Position numbers and translations under genes: made by a program. Positions 12,993 through 22,648 of a stretch of DNA of 64,000 nucleotides are shown piece after piece; the first letter of the stretch is position 1, and each line of letters opens with the position of its first letter. The stretch is from NCBI GenBank assembly GCA_946406115.1, contig OX291550.1:31038722-31102721 (forward strand). The letters run 5' to 3'. The notes under the pieces were generated by a model, which searched no databases, was not told where the DNA came from, and saw only the letters and a list, made by a program, of their open reading frames with translations. Origin of the DNA: Apoda limacodes. Its lineage: Eukaryota > Arthropoda > Insecta > Lepidoptera > Limacodidae.

Positions 12993-13385
12993 ATGCTAAA
13001 ACGCCTGAATTTAATTACAGGAATGATATCAACAATATTTATGAAAACAACTAACAATCTAAAAAATATAAAAAAAAATTTTAAACATTGGAAAAATATT
13101 TTAAATAGTAAAAAGGGCAATATTTCACCATTACAATTATGCCATAATTCACAGACCAACGTTAATAATCCATTTAAACGCAAATCGTTGTCTACTGATT
13201 TTAATCTCGAATATAGTAAATCGGATTTACCCCTCCAAGCTCAATTAGATCACATCGAAAAATTGGATAGTACTGATAAAAATCCTGCTACCCTTTTACA
13301 AGAATATAAAGAAGTATCTCCTAAAGCTCCGGTAGTTCCCAAAAATATTTTAAATATATTGAGTCCTAATACGAAGCAAATGTAA
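12993..13385 (+). CDS. Hypothetical 130-residue protein or last exon
   Basis: A 130-codon open frame lies just inside the right arm of the 9481-13717 element. The first half is rich in Asn, Lys and Ile, as expected for AT-rich DNA. The second half (about residues 60-130) has a balanced composition with Pro, Asp, Glu, Gln and Leu that looks genuinely coding. A candidate 3' splice site (ttaattacag) ends at 13019, so the real product may be a terminal exon starting at 13020 rather than the ATG at 12993. No domain is recognised. Together with the fragments at 10752-11032 it could belong to one spliced gene carried by the element, but nothing ties them firmly. Confidence 0.35.
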   Translation: MLKRLNLITGMISTIFMKTTNNLKNIKKNFKHWKNILNSKKGNISPLQLCHNSQTNVNNPFKRKSLSTDFNLEYSKSDLPLQAQLDHIEKLDSTDKNPATLLQEYKEVSPKAPVVPKNILNILSPNTKQM

Positions 13386-13810
13386 ATATTTCGAAGGAGA
13401 ACCTTTCTAATAGATCTTACTTGATGATACCTGATTTTTTCGATAGACTATTGAGTTACCTTGACATCTTACATAGTTTTGTTTTGGCAGATTAGGTCTG
13501 ACATACTAGCTGCCAGCTTCATGTTAACTGCTATTTTCGCAAAACGATATTTTTAATTTATTTTATTTCTAAAAAAATTACACGATTTCTTATTGATTTT
13601 TATGCGTATTTAAACGTTTATTTATTGATTACGAATTAAAATAAACCATAAAACGTTATATCGTTATAATTTTTAATCTTATTTATCGGAGTATTCGTAA
13701 TTTGGCTAACTTTTTAAGCTAACTTCACACCGGTGTTTTTTATATATTTTCTTTTTTTATTGTTTGTTGTGTTGCTGTTTTTTGTATATTATACGCTCAA
13801 TACTTTCTAA

Positions 13811-14120
13811 TGCGCAAATTCGATCGTTTTGTTGACCAATAATGAATGCGCTATGACATCACTTCTGGACCGCATTCAACGCATTGGCTGCACATGGTTG
13901 GAAGGTAAGGTAGTGGATGCGCTGTCAAATAGTGAACGGCTATTTTGTTTGTTTACATTTGAGTGGCGTTTTGTTGACCGACATAATATACATAATGCGC
14001 TAATCCTACCAAAGAGAATTAACCAAGATTTGTACTGTACAGAATTTTTGTCATTTTGACTTGGCAGGATAATGACATTAAACGCATTGTTGGTAAACAA
14101 AACGATTTCAATGCCTATGC
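13811..14120. mobile_element. Probable MITE with imperfect inverted ends
   Basis: Left sequence tcgttttgttgaccaataatg (13823-13843) recurs inverted at about 14083-14106 with few differences, and the outer parts (tgcgc..., ctatgacatc) are also partly shared. The interior has no protein with recognisable motifs, although both strands stay open for about 75 codons. Boundaries are approximate. Confidence 0.45.
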
Positions 14121-14710
14121 GATGTCATAGCTCTCAATGCCGTCAATAGAACGCACATATGTGTTTCATGTTTCTTTTATTTTTCTCCATTGTCAATTGT
14201 AATGTGATGTGAATTCCAAATAAATGTCTGCCTATGACTACATTTACTTATCGGAAAAATTTATGAATTGGTGCATTTTTATTTTTTAAACATTTTTGGG
14301 ATAAACATAGAGTAAATGCATGAAATAAGTAGTTTTTTATTCAAATTACAGTTTATATTTTTATCCATAAATCTATTTTTATTCTTAAAGGCTTTTTCCT
14401 TTCAAAAAGTCAAAACATTAAATGTCGGTTGCGTCCGCTGCGTAGGTAGTGAGGGAGTCGACCGCGCGTATGACCGATCACGGCGCGGCAGTATTTATAA
14501 TTATTCTATTAGTATTTTGTTTGGATTGACATTTTTAAATTCGTAATATCTTTTGAATATAATTTCCGATTTGAATAATTCAAAAAATAATCTACAGGTA
14601 TTGAAACAGTCTTGAATACGAATTTTTTTATTTGTATAAGGATTAATACAAGGTATGCATAACATGGCCTGATTTTGGTTGGTATTTCTATCAACTTTTT
14701 AAATGTAAAA
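14121..14710. other. AT-rich intergenic DNA
   Basis: No gene or clear repeat. One short GC-rich patch at about 14430-14490 (cgtccgctgcg to cacggcgcggc) stands out from AT-rich surroundings but has no supported function. Confidence 0.35.
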
Positions 14711-14762
14711 TAACCGGCCAAGTGCGAGTTGGGCTCGCGCACCGAGGGTTCCGTACCTACCT

Positions 14763-16155
14763 TCCAAGGTGATGGAGCGTGTGATCAACACACAGCTTTT
14801 GAGATACCTAGAAAAACACGACCTGATCAGTGACCGTCAATATGGCTTTCGCCACGGTCGCTCAACTGGTGACCTTCTAGTGTATCTCACACACCGATGG
14901 GCACTAGCCATTGAGAGTCAGGGGGAGGCATTGGCATGTAGCCTAGACATAGCGAAGGCGTTCGATCGGGTCTGGCACCGGGGTCTTCTATCGAAGTTGC
15001 CTTCTTACGGAGTGCCCGAGGGTTTGTGCAAATGGGTGGCTAGCTTTTTGTCCGGCAGAAGCATACGAGCCGTATAGTTGACGGTAGTTGCTCTGATAGC
15101 ATGGACATTAATGCTGGTGGGACACCAAGGCTCTGTGCTGTCTCCTACGCTGTTTCTACTGCACATCAATGATATGTTGGACATCAACAACATACATTGC
15201 TATGCAGATGACAGTACTGGAGACGCTTATTACACGGGCCGTGCAAGTATCCCACGTTCCGTTGTGGAGGAAAAGCGTGAAGAACTTGTGTCTCAAATCG
15301 AGATCGGTCTGTCCAAGGTCTCTGACTGGGGGCGGGGAAACTTGGTTCGATTCAACCCTTCAAAGACACAAGTCTGCGCGTTCACCGCTAAGAAAACCCC
15401 ATTCACTGTAGTCCCACAATTCCAGAACACTCCCCTCTCCATCTCCAAGAGCATTGGGATTCTTGGCGTTGACATCTCCAGCGATGTTCAGTTCCGAGAT
15501 CATTTGCTAGACAAGGTAAAGCTGGCGTCCAAAAAACTTCGTGTACTCAACAGAGCGAAGCAGTACTTCACGTCGGGGCAAAGGTTGCTACTTTACAAGT
15601 CGCAAGTCCGGCCCCATATGGAGTACTGCTGCCATCTCTGGGCGGGTGCACCCGGATACCAGCTTGGCCCTTTTGACTCGCTTCAACGACGGGCTGTGAG
15701 AATTGTCGACGATCCCAAACTCACTTGCGGTATCGAGCCCTTAAGTCTGAGGAGAGACTTTGCCTCCCTGTGTGTGTTCTACCGCTTGTACAATGGATTG
15801 TGTTCTGAGGAATTGTTCGAAATGATGCCCACGGCTACTTTCTACCATCGCACCGCTCGCCATCGACAGGGAATTCATTCTCACACTTTGGAACCAAAAT
15901 GGTCGCGTACAGTGCGGTTTCAGAGAAACTTCCTCCCGCGAACCCTTGGGTTGTGGAATGAGCTCCCTGCCAAGGTTTTCTCTAAGGACTACAGTATGGG
16001 GTTCTTCAAAAAAGAAGTTATTAGATTTCTGAAGGGTCGGCAACGCGCGAGTGATGCCCCTAGTGTTGCAAGCGTCCATAGGCTACGGTGACCGCTTACC
16101 ATCAGGCGGACCGTAGGCTTGTTTGCCACCTTAGTGGTATAAAAAAAAAAAAAAA
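14763..16155 (+). mobile_element. 5'-truncated CR1/Jockey-like LINE, poly(A)-tailed
   Basis: The 1.39-kb insertion has an 8-bp target duplication ACCTACCT and an A tail of about 16 bases at 16141-16156. It contains only the reverse transcriptase C-terminal two thirds of ORF2 and a short 3' UTR whose last bases (accttagtggtat before the tail) match the truncated copy at 2977-3430 and the relic at 55084-55985. The endonuclease and any ORF1 are missing, so this is a dead-on-arrival copy. Confidence 0.85.
14769..16091 (+). pseudogene. LINE reverse transcriptase fragment, frame disturbed
   Basis: The frame reads a reverse transcriptase palm: motif A as LDIAKAFDRVW (about 14950-14985), motif B as QGSVLSPTLFLLHINDML, motif C as CYADDSTG (about 15198), then VRFNPSKTQ and ILGVDIS. 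It ends with a stop at 16089-16091. A TAG stop sits at 15075-15077. From there to about 15125 the local reading is unlike the family (the normal AGVPQGS is lost), while good homology resumes in the same frame. A small insertion followed by a compensating indel explains this. No full-length, functional RT can be made from this copy. Confidence 0.8.
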
Positions 16156-16594
16156 ACCTACCTCCATTTATGTAATCTACAAACACAAACGAATGTAATT
16201 ATGTAATCTACAAAAACAAAAAAAAAAATAATAATATTTGAGTTGATTGAATGAAAGGTAAATTGCGGTTTACGATTTATGACGTTTTAAAAAAAAAACT
16301 ACTTACTAGATCTCGTTTAAACCAATTTTCAGTGGAAGTGGAAAAAATGATATTAGGAACCTCAATATCATTTTTGAAGACCTTATCCATAGATGCCACA
16401 CGTATAGGTTTGATGATTTTCTATTTTTGTGTAAAAATCTTAATGCGGTTCACAGAATCTCTACTTACCAAGTTTCAACAGTATAGTTCTTATAGTTTCG
16501 GAAAAAAGTGGCTGTGACATACGGACGGACAGACAGACAGACATGACGAATCTATAAGGGTTCCGTTTTTGCCATTTGGCTACGGAACCCTAAA

Positions 16595-17152
16595 AAGTAG
16601 TTATAGTGACATAACTACAATAGTTGGTCATATGGTATCGCAAAGTTTTTTATAGTTATTGATCTATTTTTTTGTTCTATCATCAATAGTTTCCGCAGCG
16701 CATGCGATGTTAGACATTTTATGGCTAATAATGAATCTACACCTTGGGTTACATTATTGAAGTTTTAGAAGGGATCCCTTATATTTCTTATAATTATAAT
16801 TCCTTTTCTTTATTGCATCGGTTCTGATGTCAGTTTACAGAACTTTTGTATTAACTTTATTTTCTTTACTTGTCTATACTCAAAGGTTTTTTACGTTGCG
16901 TGGGGTATCGTTGGATAACTCTTTACAAATTCATTTGAGGTTTCTAAGATACTTTTTGTAAGATGTTGAATTCGTGAGTTATTGGCTTTCAATTCGATAA
17001 AATCTGGGAATTAAAAAAATATATTCCCGGGAACGCAAAATACCCAGAAAACACGAAACCCTAAGTGGGAGATGCCTTGCACTTAAACGTTATTTTTTTA
17101 AGCGTATACATACAACCTTCAAATATAAACGTTAATCTTGTGCCTATTATTT
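16595..17152. other. AT-rich DNA between repeats
   Basis: No gene, tRNA or clear repeat structure. Contains only short runs and a scatter of stops in all frames. Confidence 0.35.
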
Positions 17153-17390
17153 AGGGTTCCGTACTCTAAGCATGTCAACGAAGACCATTACTAAGCCTGT
17201 CTAATTGTATGTCTGTTTAGACCTTTAAAGTATTAAGACTTTTAGAACGATTAAAAAGAGTAAGCTCTATAGTAAAACAACAAATAATAAAATTGTATAA
17301 CTGCGAGTCCGGCTCGTGCATTATCTGTGATGGTACGGAACCCTGGGTGCGCGAGTTCAACTTTCACTTGGCCGGCTTTTTCATTACACA
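17153..17390 (-). repeat. 'agggttccgt' repeat, copy 3, internally shortened
   Basis: On the minus strand it begins at the cacttggccggc complement (about 17386) with gcgcgagttc and agggttccgtacc, and ends at agggttccgtac (17153-17164), the inverted terminal motif. It is about 240 bp, less than half the length of copy 1, so most of the interior is deleted. Confidence 0.65.
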
Positions 17391-17887
17391 ATTGAACGGC
17401 GGTGACGGTTCACATAAGACACGTATAATTTTATCTAAATTATAGAGTGATATCGAAGCCCCACACCGTCCGTTTCTTAGATACTGGCTATTTTTTGAAT
17501 TGAAAACTTCTTTAGCGGCGTTGTGCACTTTTTTTGGTATGGGTAAAAAATGATAAACTCGCGTCAGATCACGTGTCCTAATCGTGGAAATTCGTAAGAC
17601 GGAAACCGTAATGCCACGCCTATTATAATTTTTATTTTTAGTATTCGCGATTATGAGTAGTACAGGGAGGTTGGATATGGAATTTTAATTCTATGACAGA
17701 TTGCGATGTCAAATATACTACGTCAAAAAAGTAAATAAATAAACATTATTATTTCTTGACAATGTCAAAGACATGTCTTGTGACATATTTGAGTGTTAAG
17801 CGCGAATCGTGTGTAAAGGTTTTCACTTCTGCCGGCACTCCCGGAGTGCAACTCGTTTTTTATTTTAATCATTTCTCGCAAGCAATA
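17391..17887. other. Intergenic DNA, no gene recognised
   Basis: Contains short conserved-looking phrases (gaaaacttctttagcggcg, gtcagatcacgtgtc) that I associate with dispersed moth repeats, but neither boundaries nor a family can be assigned from this copy. Confidence 0.3.
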
Positions 17888-18247
17888 TTACACATTTTCG
17901 AACAGGTCAAAAAGCCCCAAGCTGCCGGTTCGGCCCTGGAGCACAGCTAGAGTGCTTTCATTCAGTTTAGATGAGTAACCTTGAACATTTTCCGGTAATA
18001 GATACAGATATGAAAGCAGGGATGTATCCGCGCGCGCGTGCCACAACCCTCGTGGTGTGAACAAGCCATGCAGATGCAGATCTCTGTGCATTCCGCAACT
18101 GATGAGTCCCGAGATGAGTGTTGCGTGCGAAGCCCTCATCACGGTGTGGTGCGGCCACATGTCGACACCTGCTGCAGCACGCCACCGGACAGGCACGTCC
18201 GTCATGCGCTCACGGCACTTTCCACACGCCAATGCCGTGTCTGCTGA
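17888..18247 (-). other. GC-rich open stretch, possible exon or gene relic
   Basis: Within very AT-rich DNA, about 18030-18245 is GC-rich and open on both strands. The minus-strand frame from 18232 to 17888 has 114 codons with clustered Cys, His and Arg (a CGKCRER motif near the start). The plus strand is also open for about 68 codons. The minus-strand start region follows a possible splice acceptor (gtcagcag near 18242). No domain is recognised. It may be an exon of an unseen gene or an old mobile-element fragment. Confidence 0.25.
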
Positions 18248-18709
18248 CTACATTAATTAGCAGGTGAAGGAAGATAGATATTTTAACATTTTATTGGATT
18301 AGAAAATAGCTGTTTCAAGGCCGTAACCAGATATTGTAATGGTAATTCTTTACTTTCCAAGAACGCTTGGTTTTTACGTAACGATGGTTTTAACTGATAG
18401 AACACTACATTTATACACACGGATAAAATTTAAAACTCTCGGAGTACACTAGATTTTCACGAAAACAACTAAATTGATTTCATACAAAACCCGCCATTAC
18501 ACACCAACATTTAAAATACAAAACTTTTTTTTTTAAAAAAATAATTGCCAGCCTTAGGAAAAAAATAAACACAAGATTCAATCGATTTTACTTTTCTCTA
18601 ATTTTAATCGATAGAAAAGCATATTTATACGTATACTCAATTAAAATCAAAAAACTGGCAGCGAATCCATACCAAACCGAACCGACGAGCCGTTAGGTTA
18701 CATGGTGAA

Positions 18710-19384
18710 CACCGCACTAGCCGAGCGAAGCGTGCCGCGGCAGCGGCTGGCGAGGTGCCAGAAACAAATTGTTCTGATTTAAAATCGTTTGACAGGGTTA
18801 GGGGGGGCAGGGTAGACACCGGTTTATTGATCTAAGTGACACAGGTACAATTTGTTTCTGGTGGCCCACTTTGGAACATGAAAACTTGTGCGCGAAACCA
18901 AGCGGAGCACATGAAAGTTAGCGCGCGAAGCCGAGCGGAGCGTGCCGCGGCAGCGGCCGGCGAGCGCCAGAAACAAATTGTACCTGTATTACTTAGATCA
19001 ATAAACCGGTGTCTACCCTGCCCCCCCTATTCCTGCCAAACAATTCTAAATAAGTACAAATTGGTTTTGGCGCTCGCCGACCGCTGCCGCGGCACGCTTC
19101 GCTCGGCTTCCCGCGCTAATTTTCATGTGCTCCGCTTGGCTTCGCGCGCAAGTGTTCATGTTCCAAAGTGGGTTGCCGCGACTATACTAAATAAGTAGAA
19201 ATTGGATCTGGCGCTCGCCGGCCGCTGCCGCGGCACGCTCCGCTCGGCTTCGCGCGCTAATTTTCATGTGCTCCGCTTGGCTTTGCGCGCAAGATTTATA
19301 TTTCAACCAACTTGTACTTATGTAGTGTAGTCACGGCGACCCACTTTGGAACATGAAAACTTGTGCGCAAAACCAAGCGGAGCA
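18710..19384. repeat. GC-rich inverted modules, left half
   Basis: A module built of aagcggagcacatgaaagtt, gcgcgcgaagccgagcgg, agcgtgccgcggcagcgg and gagcgccagaaacaaattg recurs in plus orientation at about 18716-18770 and 18863-18980, and in minus orientation at about 19060-19165 and 19205-19300. A partial plus module at 19337-19384 is cut by the BEL insertion. The modules form a large cruciform-capable palindrome. Their open frames are simply translated repeat. Confidence 0.8.
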
Positions 19385-20498
19385 TGTTACGAACACGCAC
19401 AGCGGCGACGGGCGTAGGCTAGCTTCCTCAGTTGCTAAAACGAAGCTACGACAACGAAGCGCCGTAGAAATTAGACAACCGTACGGTAGCTAGCTACTAG
19501 ACTAGGCCACTGACGTGTTTATAGTGGACTGTATGTTGTGGGCGACCGTATTGCGGGCCGGACGGGTGAAGCCGGGTGTCGCACTTGTGAACCGCTGACC
19601 ACGAAGATTTCTTGAGCGCAAAATAAAATAGCCGAAGTGAAGCTGAGTCTTCTTGTGAAGAATTTATTTACACTAGAGCACTTATTTTACACTTAAGCAG
19701 ACTACTAGCAGAGTTTCTTCCTTTTTCCTAGCAGCGTTTCTTGCTTGAACCTTCACTCTACAATTGAGCACTTATTTTCTTGCAGAGTTTCTTTCTTGAT
19801 TGTTGGTTCTTCCTTTCTTGGTTTCTTGCTGCGAACTGCGACTGCGAACTGACGATGACCGCTGGATCGCTCGAGTTTTAAACAATTTCGAACAAAGCGG
19901 CAGGCCATAAAATTACGGTTACGGTTGTAAACTATAGCTAGACTACTCTTACAATTCTTGCTGTCCTTGTCTACAACTCGTTTGTATGGAGGTACATGTT
20001 TTTGTTATTTTAAAATATAAAAATGAATTTTCTCTATATGACAATTACTTTCTACAGATGGATATTAATTTTACAAACATTATGAAATAGAATTCATACA
20101 AATATCTCACAAACTGTGGCTTTAAGAGCCAAAAAATGCAAAGGGCGTCTCGCAAGCGTATTGCTTATAATTTCAAAATTCACGCCCCGCCTAGTAGCTC
20201 CACATCTCATCTCATCTCATCTATCCTTGTGTATAATACTCTCCAAGTTAAAATTATATCTCAAGTGAAAAAAGTGTATGTGCTTCAAGACAACAATTCC
20301 TGTAGACGGCGGACGTGCGTGCACAGACGAGACTAGGTGTTTGTTGTGTTCTGCGTGTTTGCGCCTACAAAAGCAGCGCTTGAAGGTAGACGGTTTCCGC
20401 TTTTTCAGCGGTCTTGAGGAGGATTTAGTGGTAAGCGATTTTTATTCTATTTTCTCGGCATTTATTGCCACGGATCGCTTTCGTTTGTCACTCTTCTA

Positions 20499-20522
20499 AG
20501 GGCGGCCCTTTTGGGCCACCCC
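20499..20522 (+). promoter_or_regulatory. 5' UTR stem-loop of Jockey-A
   Basis: AGGGCGGCCC, a TTTT loop and GGGCCACCCC can pair in a GC-rich hairpin with one C-A mismatch about 60 bases before the ORF1 start. The same hairpin is present in copy 4 at about 46683-46706. A role in translation or packaging is only a guess. Confidence 0.45.
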
Positions 20523-20581
20523 TCAGACCCAGCTGCAGCCGGACTCGCATCAAGGGATGCTGGTAGCAGCCAACTAGCGGA

Positions 20582-22648
20582 ATGCCGCCACCCCCAGGAC
20601 CCCCACCACCGGTACGTAGAGGAGGCGTACGTAAACGGGGCGTATGGTTACGCTCCCAACCCTCAGCCGCCGTCGTGGCGCGTAATTTGTTTACCGGCGA
20701 AATTTCTGCCGCGGACCGGCCCTTTTCGATCGCGTTCCCACCTTCTCGGCCCCCATCTAGGGTTTCTATGGCCTCGGCCATATCCCAATCGTCGATTTAC
20801 TCGGCCTCAGACACCGGCGATGAAATGTTTAGGGATGAAGATCTCCCCACCCTTCCAACCATGCTCTCTCCAATTGAGGACACCCCGCCCCGGCCAGACC
20901 CGAACCCGTCGTCGTCCAAACAGGGCAGCGCAAACAAGATAACGCCCCCTATGCCAGTCCCGCGGAACTTCAATCCGCCCTCAATCCCGCTGCCGCAGAG
21001 AGACCCTAGGGTACGCAGCAGGGATACAAGGCCGAGACCCTTTTCCCTCAGCCCATCGAAGGACCCCGCCGAGCGAGCACGCTTAGAGGCCCGAGAGGCC
21101 ATTGCCGATCGGCACAAGTCGTTGGCCGGCCAGGCGTCCACCTCAAAGGCCGCCGCTGAGTCCCACCATGACCCCACCCCGCTGGAAGGGATGGAAACTA
21201 ATGAAATTACCCCCCCTCAGCCTTCTGCACCTCCAATGGCAGCGCCGCCTAACGGACACTCCTATGCGCAAGCAACGAGTGCCCAGTCAGCAAAAGTCTT
21301 CCCAACGAACTCAACTGCTCAGCCTATCATTGTCAATGACAATGCCAAAGACAAGGTCAAAGACAGACACCCCCCGATAGTTGTGGAGTCCCTCCCCCAG
21401 TGGTCGACGCACTTGAAAAAGTTGCACTCCTTATTAGGCCACGCCCCCAACGCCCGGCCGTTCGGCAAAGGGGTACGTTTCTTCCCAAAGTCGCCCTCGG
21501 AATATCGTACGGTAGTGGCCTATATAGACGAGCTGTCTAAGCTGGACCATGCAGTATCATGGTACTGCTACAGCTTAGACAGCGATCGACCACAGAAAAT
21601 CGCCATCAAGGGGCTCCCTCAGGACACCTCGCTTGTTGAGCTGGCAGAGGATCTCGCTCTCGCCAGCTTTCCAGTGTCGCATGTGCGGCAAATTCCTGCA
21701 GTTAGGGGCCGACCTAACTGTATTTACTACGCACAATTGCAGCACAGGCACACTCACGCCGAGCTACAAGAGCTGTACGCTCTCAATGAGCTACTCAGCA
21801 TGCCTGGCATATCTATAGAAGCGTGGCGCTCACGCCCAGGCCCAGCGCAATGCCATAGATGCCAGGCATTCGGTCACGCCTCTACAAACTGCCACCGGCC
21901 AATAAAGTGTGTACGCTGCGGCGGCGATCATCCGGCGTCCGAATGCGACCGACAAAAGGTCGCACTAAAATGCGCCAACTGTAGCAAGGCGCACACGGCC
22001 AACAACCGCTCCTGCCCGGTTTTCAGGCGTGAAGCGAGGCGTAGGGGGGTGTCTATCAATCCCCCGCTACCTCGTAAGAAAACCCAACGGGCAACAAATC
22101 TACCCCCGCCATCGCCCACTCCTTTGCCACAATTACAGCGGCAGGAGTACGAACTAACTGCAGGCGCAAACTTAATGCCCCCCGCCAACCCTCCAACAGA
22201 TAGAACCCAAGCTCTCGGGAAAAAAAGGAGGCCACGTCGTAAAAAATCCGCACCTCAACCCACCACAACCGTTCCGGCTACTGTTCCGGTAGCACAGGAC
22301 ACATACTCTTTTATACCCAATATTTTTATGCCACCCCCCCAATTCGCAGACCCCCCACAACCCTCCAAATCATCTCAGCCACCCATTAAAACGCAACCAC
22401 GTGCAGTCGCTGCCCAGCAGTCTCAGCCGCCCGCGACTAGCCACCACAGTGGCATCCATCATACTCAGGGCCCACCTCGTATGCAAGCTGGTGCCCTTAA
22501 TGTAGCCAGAGCCGCAATAGCGGCACTTAACGCGGCCATAGAGGCCATAGCTGCCGGCCAAAACCCGCTGCCTGCCCTTTTCAATGGACTGGCACAACTC
22601 ACCACAATTCTCACGTGGGAATTTAATGGGGCCTCATCGGGGCCTTAA
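20582..22648 (+). CDS. Jockey-A copy 1 ORF1, Gag-like zinc-knuckle protein
   Basis: The 688-residue protein of the non-LTR ORF1 (Gag-like) type binds element RNA to form the ribonucleoprotein. The N-terminal ~270 residues are Pro/Ser-rich and low in structure. Residues ~276-418 match the region that precedes the knuckles in insect Jockey/X-type ORF1 (PRE_C2HC-like). From ~423 to 480 come three Cys-rich knuckles, starting CHRCQAFGHASTNC and CVRCGGDHPASEC. The C-terminus is Ala-rich. The ATG at 20582 is chosen because copy 4 has the same start and upstream context. The stop overlaps the ORF2 start by 23 nt. The frame is intact. Confidence 0.88.
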   Translation: MPPPPGPPPPVRRGGVRKRGVWLRSQPSAAVVARNLFTGEISAADRPFSIAFPPSRPPSRVSMASAISQSSIYSASDTGDEMFRDEDLPTLPTMLSPIEDTPPRPDPNPSSSKQGSANKITPPMPVPRNFNPPSIPLPQRDPRVRSRDTRPRPFSLSPSKDPAERARLEAREAIADRHKSLAGQASTSKAAAESHHDPTPLEGMETNEITPPQPSAPPMAAPPNGHSYAQATSAQSAKVFPTNSTAQPIIVNDNAKDKVKDRHPPIVVESLPQWSTHLKKLHSLLGHAPNARPFGKGVRFFPKSPSEYRTVVAYIDELSKLDHAVSWYCYSLDSDRPQKIAIKGLPQDTSLVELAEDLALASFPVSHVRQIPAVRGRPNCIYYAQLQHRHTHAELQELYALNELLSMPGISIEAWRSRPGPAQCHRCQAFGHASTNCHRPIKCVRCGGDHPASECDRQKVALKCANCSKAHTANNRSCPVFRREARRRGVSINPPLPRKKTQRATNLPPPSPTPLPQLQRQEYELTAGANLMPPANPPTDRTQALGKKRRPRRKKSAPQPTTTVPATVPVAQDTYSFIPNIFMPPPQFADPPQPSKSSQPPIKTQPRAVAAQQSQPPATSHHSGIHHTQGPPRMQAGALNVARAAIAALNAAIEAIAAGQNPLPALFNGLAQLTTILTWEFNGASSGP

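Larger units (their letters stand above)
9481..13717. mobile_element. 4.2-kb element with ~330-bp terminal inverted repeats
   Basis: Sequence from about 9481-9820 is present in reverse complement at about 13391-13717. Shared landmarks are aaagttagc at the outer edge, aaattacgaatactcc, aatcaataaataaacg and gctggcagctagtatgtc. The left arm is extended by two further direct copies, giving a period of about 320 bp (landmarks at 9581, 9902 and 10222). The interior 10400-13390 contains short coding-looking stretches and a 130-codon open frame. No target duplication was found, and an 18-bp indel separates the outermost ends, so the exact termini and superfamily are uncertain. It could be a foldback-type DNA transposon carrying other sequence. 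Confidence 0.6.
14711..16594 (+). repeat. 'agggttccgt' repeat, copy 2, split by a LINE
   Basis: The left piece 14711-14762 holds cggccaagtgcgagttgg and agggttccgtacc. The right piece 16164-16594 ends with cggacggacagacagacag, agggttccgttttt and tacggaaccct. Between them lies the LINE at 14763-16155, flanked by ACCTACCT at 14755-14762 and 16156-16163. The LINE is therefore younger than this repeat. Confidence 0.75.

Noticed and set aside
18098..18150. Hammerhead ribozyme core (CTGATGAG)
   Set aside because: The required GAAA box at the right distance and the matching stems are absent. Only a near match (cgaag) follows.
18836..19198. 120-codon Ala/Arg-rich frame
   Set aside because: Translation of the GC-rich inverted modules.
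20488..22597. Minus-strand frames opposite Jockey-A ORF1
   Set aside because: Shadow frames; they recur at the equivalent places in copies 3 and 4 because the sense strand is conserved.
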